Assembly (NCBI GenBank): GCA_905250885.1
Contig: CAJNOQ010000854.1
Coordinates: forward strand, 1 to 40,007
Length of the DNA stretch: 40,007 nucleotides
Source: Didymodactylos carnosus
Lineage: Eukaryota; Rotifera; Eurotatoria; Philodinida; Philodinidae
Direction: 5' to 3'
This document shows positions 35,209-40,007 of the stretch, in pieces. Below the pieces are notes generated by a model. The model was not told where the DNA came from. It worked only from the letters and a program-made list of their open reading frames with translations, and did no database searches. A program made the translations under genes and the position numbers. Position 1 is the first letter of the stretch. Every line of letters starts with the position of its first letter.

Positions 35209-36789
35209 TCAAAATTTTTCATTCCATCTATCATCTGAAGTTAACGAAACACAATCACTATCATCTTCATAATCACTGCTGCTGGTAACACTACCATAAC
35301 CATTGGTAGATTTGATGCCGATTCTCTCTTCTTATATCGTTTTACGTTGGATTTTCGTTTTTTGTTTCGTCTAACTACGCCACCAGCTTTAGGTTTTAAA
35401 TCTATAATAGTTTTCAAATCAGGTGCAAATAATTCATTAATGGATTCATCCGTGATTTCTCGAGATGGTATAGATTCAAGAAAATATACAGTATCTATAA
35501 TGAGTAATTTTTTGTCTGAATAAGTTACTGGATGATAAATTGCATCGATTACGCACCCACATAAAAACCTTTCGACAGCTTTACCACTTTCACTAGTAAG
35601 AGTATGAGTAGCCGGTGTTTCAAACTTTACATCAATATCTTTTTCAGCTGGTAGATATAATCTTCCTTGTTCGAAATTAGCGGCGTCAGTAATTTCATGA
35701 AAAAGTTTAATTACTAAAAATAAAGTTCTTCTTCGAACAGAGATATGGAAATCGTGGCGTTATACCAATCGTACTTCTGCCAATGGTATAAGTGTGTCGA
35801 TTTTATGCCAATGGATATAAAAAAAATTTTTACACTAATGTTGGGAAAAACACTGATTTTTTATACCAATATTGGTATATAAAACAGGAGTTGTACAATT
35901 GGCATAAAAATCCGTTTTCTTACACCAATCTAATCAAAAGTTCAGCAGCAAGTGAACTGTTTTTTCCTAAATACTGTAAAATATTTGATATATTGTACTG
36001 CATCAATTTTTTTCACTGCATGGAGTCGGAACAACTTATATATCAAATAGTTTCGTTGTGATCAGTCACACAGTTGAAAGTGTTAGTGTACTTAAGCCAA
36101 TACCTTCTTTTTTTTCAAGTCTTACACCAATGGTGTAAGTACTTTTCGTTTATACCAATATTGGTCTAAACATTTTTTTTATATCCATTGGCATAAAATC
36201 GAGACACTTATACCATTGGTATAAGTGCCATTGGCAGAAGTACGATTGGTATAACGCCGCGATACCGAGATATGTTGTACGTTATCTTCATGCTCCATTA
36301 TTCCATTAATGAGACAATCCGATAGGTTTACTGTATCATTAGAAGGATCATTTGATTTTTTATCAAAAGTGAAACTGGACCATTCATCAACTAGTTCTTT
36401 AACACCAAAAGTTAATTTTGGTAAAAGATGATGGAAAAAATTTCGAATTTTATGTACATGTGTTAATGAATGTTTTTTATCAAAAATGTTTGCTATTCGT
36501 AAATCTCGTATACAGTGATGTGAAAAATATACAACTAAATTGTCATTTTCTAGAATATCTTCAATCATATTAACTGCTGTCATAAAAGATTTGCAGTTTA
36601 ATAATTTGGTTGCAAATTTTGTTTCGTTGAAATACTGAAGCGGCTGTTAAAAAAGAAATAAGCAGCAGAATCAGAAGAACATTTTATTGAATAAAAAACT
36701 TGTGTTTTTTCTCAAATTAGCAATAAAAATCCTCTTACTTTAGTGGGTGGTGAGGCTGTAGTCGGTTGAGCTGTATCTGTTACATTCAT
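35209..36789 (-). pseudogene. Unrecognised gene split by a TIR element in a coding exon
   Basis: In transcript order: exon 36739-36789 (MNVTDTAQPTTASPPTK), intron 36644-36738, then an exon from 36643 that runs into the element at 36266 and resumes at 35747. Removing the element and one copy of its duplication joins ...NVQHIS to VRRRTLFLVIKLF... in the same frame, so this was one exon. The frame then runs through about 150 further codons (IDVKFETPATHTLTSESGKA, FLCGCVIDAIYHPVTY, RRNKKRKSNVKRYKK). Near 35300 the coding pattern seems to change frame: the original frame ends in a hydrophobic run at 35241, while the neighbouring frame gives an acidic Ser-rich end (SVTSSSDYEDDSD) to a stop at 35209-35211, suggesting a 1-base indel. 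I know no family with these motifs. A basic RRNKKRK stretch suggests nuclear location. Reading into the element gives a stop soon after, so this allele should be truncated unless the insert is spliced out. Confidence 0.65.
35748..36266. mobile_element. 519-bp TIR element with 8-bp target duplication and iterated ACCAAT/ATTGGT boxes
   Basis: It is flanked by GAGATATG on both sides (35740-35747 and 36267-36274), an 8-bp target duplication as made by hAT-like transposases. Terminal inverted repeats of about 75 bp share GGCGTTATACCAATCG, TACTTCTGCCAATGG and TCGATTTTATGCCAATGG; the right copy has an extra ~15 bp. Inside, ACCAAT/ATTGGT and CCAATGG/CCATTGG words recur about a dozen times, often as palindromes (ATACCAATATTGGTAT). 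No transposase frame, so it must have been moved by another element's enzyme. Confidence 0.85.
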
Positions 36790-36910
36790 TTCATATTCTG
36801 GTGAAGGTTTTGAGCTTGAAATCTTTCAACTTGAAATAATTGCTCAATTTATCTCACTCTAGCATAGAAAAATTATTTTTAGCAGTATTTAAAAAAGATT
36901 AAATAATAGA

Positions 36911-38414
36911 AGGCTGAATCCATATGAAACCTACTACCATTACATCGACCTTCGGCGCCAGTAACGAGACCTATCTCACTCTATAAAGCTCAGCGAGCTG
37001 ACTCGAATGATGAAAACTGTAGGTTTCTAGCTTTGTAGGAGACAAAGCTATCAGTACTTTACTCTTCTAGCAAAAAATTGCATTTTCGCCATTTTACAGC
37101 GGATTTGGTTTAACTTGTCAAACATCTCCTGACCGCAGCCCCTATCATAAAACCGTGAGATCGGTTTCAAATAAAAGAGTACATCGAACTCTATATATTT
37201 CAATGAAAAAACATTATGCTAGGCCTATGAGCCCCTAAGAAAAGATTTCTGAAAAACCGTGTTTTATAGAAATCTTAATGATCTTGAAATTCATTCCGAA
37301 AATTTTTCAACCACTCTGTTGGTTAGCCCGTTCAGTTCTCTGCAAAATGAGATATTAGCCTAGTTTTTACGATACTAAACAATCGAGTTACAAGATTTGT
37401 AACATTATTCTCTTCAGTCTTCAAAAACTTTCCCTTACTACTGAAGTTTCGATCCACATCGTATTTTCTGTGGTATTTTTTTTACAGAACATCGTAGAAA
37501 CTTGGTTGACATCTCATTTTGCAGGTAACTGAACGAGCTATCCAATGGAGTGGTTGAAAAACTTTCGAAATGAAAGTCAAGGTCGTTAACATTTGTAGAA
37601 AAGCCGGTTTTTGAGAAATCTTTTCTAAGGACCCAGAGGCTTAGCATCATTTTTTTTCATTCAGACCTATAGAATTTGATGGGCTCTTTGGTTGGAGACC
37701 TAGTTCAAGGTTCTACATTACGGAAGATAGTTAGAAGAGACTCGACAAGTTAGGCCAAATCCGCTGGAGAACGACGAAAAATGCGCTTTTACGCTGGGAC
37801 AGTAAAATACCAGAACTTTTTTCTAACAAACTAAGAGTCTTACGGTTTTCGCCATTCGATTCAGCTCTACAGTATCAGGTAGATCTCGTTACTGGCAGTC
37901 CGGTCTCATAGCCCGAACAAGATATATATCCCGATCAGGCTATGATATTCTGATCAAGATATATATCCCGTTCGGGATATAGCCTGATCGGGATATATTT
38001 TTATATCCCGAATGAGATATGATATACTGAAGGCATACCTAGATACGGTCAATCCGGTCTTATAGCCCGGGATATAAAAATATATCCGGCTCAGACTGTT
38101 TTGTATATCCTCACTAGAATTTAAAAAATCGTGAACGGTAGACCCTTAAACTAAGACTAGAACACCTTTGATTCCGACTCAGTTTTTCATCCGCTTTCTT
38201 ATGCTATATTCGCTTTTCCGCAATAACGTCACGATTTTTCCGGTAATGATTTTTTCCAAAATGTTTTGCAGAAATATCCCGATCAGAATATAAATTTTTT
38301 GTGATATCCCATTCGGGATACAGGGTATATTCCGAACGGGATATCGCTCGTGAGACCGGACTGACTGGCGCCAACACTTTTATATATCGTGGTAGGTTTC
38401 ATATGGATTTAGCC
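36911..38414. mobile_element. Large foldback element (~1.5 kb including a nested insert)
   Basis: The ends are GGCTGAATCCATATGAAACC at 36912 and its near-complement at about 38394-38413. Inside, 36956-37350 and 37500-37900 are long inverted copies sharing CCAGTAACGAGA, CAGCGGATTTGG-TAACTTGTC, AAAAGATTTCT-AAAAACCG and TTTTTCAACCACTC. Possible target duplication AGAA on both sides (36908-36911 and 38415-38418). No coding frame. The right arm is interrupted by the element at 37896-38363. Confidence 0.75.
37896..38363. mobile_element. 468-bp nested element, 5-bp target duplication, iterated ATATCCCG/CGGGATAT boxes
   Basis: The ends are CAGTCCGGTCTCA (37896) and TGAGACCGGACTG (to 38363), exact inverted 13-mers. 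ACTGG flanks both sides (37891-37895 and 38364-38368). It lies in the right arm of the surrounding foldback element and breaks the match to that element's left arm, so it is the younger insertion. The interior has about ten copies of ATATCCCG or CGGGATAT, several as palindromes (ATATCCCGTTCGGGATAT). A partial internal copy of the end (AATCCGGTCTTATAGCCCG) sits near 38050. No open frame. Confidence 0.8.
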
Positions 38415-38658
38415 AGAAGTTATATTCAAAATGCCTATTTTTGGAGCTTATCATTGCTCTCAATAATAGATATCAAATGATTTAGTCGAGAGGTTCACTA
38501 ACCAAGTAATTTATGCCTAAAACCCGATGTGTGGATCTCTCTGATATTTTCAGAGTTTTTTCTAGTTAATAATCATTTTCAGTATGGGTTGAATCGGTGA
38601 AATGGCGTATATATCGTTCACTATATACTCTCAAAAAAATAAGACTAACGCTACTTTT

Positions 38659-40007
38659 CTGGTACATGAACAAAATAGCTAATAGTCAATTGCTTATTAT
38701 TCAAATTTCAAGACGAAAAACTTGCTAGAAGTTTTCTTTCCATATCCCGAGGAAGAAAAGTTAGTTATATGGACATATATTTTAACATCAAACGTATTTA
38801 ACGTGTATTTTAATTGACAATGATATTCGAAGAAATTCGCGATAACAGTTTAAGATCGAGATGTTTCGAGCATAAATATCTGATGGAAGAAAGAATATTT
38901 ATTCCGGTTCCAGATCTACTAACTGACACTTATTTGAATAGCATAGTATCTATCCATTTTGTCTTTCCAATAACGTCCATCGCTCTACGTATAAACGTAC
39001 GTGTTGAATGATTGAAAGAATTTTTCGAAACAACTAAAATCAAATACACACAGATTCTATCAAAATTCTTCCATAATTAAATAGACTTTGTATTCAGACT
39101 TTGTATTCAGCGGTATACGTTCTTTTTCTGAATACCGCATGTACTTCATTCTGGTAAGTTCATTAGAAGATTTAAAAGACAATCTACTAAAAAATCGAGT
39201 ATCGCATGAAAATGTTCTAAAATTTCACCAACTCAAATTCACCAATTTTATCAATCACCACAGATAAATCATTTTCTACTGGAAAAGAAAAAGGAATTGA
39301 TCAGAACAAATTCGTACAAGGCATAGAAACATCATAACATTAGATTGTGAAGAACTTACAATGGCAGTCACTGCATATAGTGGAAAAAACTGGGGCAAAA
39401 AGTGCCAGAGAATTATAGGCGATCTCAAAACACTGCGAATCAAACGTTATTTTAACAGCAACTGTCTACTTTTTATACTAAACGTTTCTTAGTTATTTTT
39501 ACATGTAGTAGTGGTGTATTAGGCGCATATTTATACTTTTATTTAATATTTTTGGATGTGTTGGATGTGAACAATCTAAAGTGATGATTAAGACTTTTGT
39601 ATATTGTATTTTCGTATTGAACAGTTTCGCATTGCCGTTAGATTATTGACTAAATAGTACAAACTCGTTCTGGTCGGTGTGGCTGGACCTTGGATGAAAG
39701 TTATAGTACATTAAAATACGAAGTACTTATTACAATATGATCGCACCGTGAAAAAGTGTTCTGACTTTTAGACTTATTTTGTGATTACAAACGTCTTAAA
39801 TCGAACTAAGATTTAACTCATAACGCCAGCATTGTAAGGACAACAAATTCTGGTTGATTAAACCTGTTATGTTAAAAATGTTAAAATATATGCCCATACA
39901 ACTAACTTTTCTTCCTCGGGATATGGAAAGAAAACTTCTAGCAAGTTTTTCGTCTTGAAATTTGAATAATAAGCAATTGACTATTAGCTATTTTGTTCAT
40001 GTACCAG
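38659..40007. mobile_element. TIR element with 130-bp arms reaching the window edge
   Basis: Left arm 38659-38788 and right arm 39878-40007 are both 130 bp and nearly identical inverted copies: CTGGTACATGAACAAAATAG at the outer side, CCATATCCCGAGGAAG inside, about two differences seen. The outer limit on the right lies beyond the window, so the arms may be longer. About 1.09 kb lies between them, without a recognisable transposase; the only open frame of note (38814-39011) has no known motif. A non-autonomous DNA element of recent origin, to judge by the arm identity. Confidence 0.75.

Noticed and set aside
38814-39011. Open frame of 65 codons inside the right-edge TIR element, as a possible transposase
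   Set aside because: No recognisable motif and far too short; the element is better called non-autonomous.
1-40007. CRISPR array, operon structure or bacterial origin
   Set aside because: No regularly spaced repeats of that kind; introns and animal protein families show a eukaryotic nuclear sequence. No bdelloid telomere-type repeat or spliced-leader sequence was found either.

Overview
This window looks like nuclear DNA of a small invertebrate. A bdelloid rotifer of the Rotaria/Didymodactylos kind is my best guess. The reasons are that it is AT-rich throughout, its genes are split by GT-AG introns (many of 50-100 bp, some of 300-800 bp), and its proteins are rich in Gln, Asn, Ser and Thr. 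Two of the genes are clearly animal genes: a SUN-domain nuclear-envelope protein and an exostosin-type glycosyltransferase. The species assignment is inference; no telomere repeat, spliced leader or rRNA was seen to fix it.

Layout. (a) 984-3348 (+): three-exon gene for a 667-residue disordered protein that I do not recognise. (b) 3349-18112: nearly 15 kb with no gene I can support. It holds a nest of inverted-repeat elements at 4.2-5.7 kb around a degenerate tRNA-Arg(TCT), two more terminal-inverted-repeat (TIR) elements at 6.9-7.3 and 8.3-8.8 kb, and a 63-bp direct repeat near 10 kb. (c) 18113-22260 (+): four-exon leucine-rich-repeat receptor whose membrane-proximal cysteine cluster looks like a Toll receptor, but whose tail has no TIR domain. 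One intron holds a near-perfect 327-bp palindrome. (d) 22503-22974: another foldback element, with a partial relative at bases 1-75. (e) 24757-27780 (-): twelve-exon SUN-domain gene, apparently complete. (f) 29874-32050 (-): three-exon exostosin-like gene with an intact-looking GT47 half and a shrunken GT64-like tail. (g) 32164-32557 (-): a weak two-exon candidate. (h) 33.2-40.0 kb: an island of non-autonomous elements, in which an unrecognised gene (35209-36789, -) is split in a coding exon by a 519-bp element with an 8-bp target duplication, followed by a 1.5-kb foldback element that itself carries a 468-bp element with a 5-bp target duplication, and a TIR element with 130-bp arms that reaches the right edge.

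The genes do not form one pathway. The unifying theme is repeat activity: at least ten inverted-repeat elements with no transposase gene. Several of them are packed with many copies of one short box or palindrome, different in each element (ACCAAT/ATTGGT, ATATCCCG/CGGGATAT, GGCACT/AGTGCC, TCGCA/TGCGA, ATGATC/GATCAT). That shared architecture is the most unusual thing I see here. All exon joins were worked out by hand from splice sites and reading phase.
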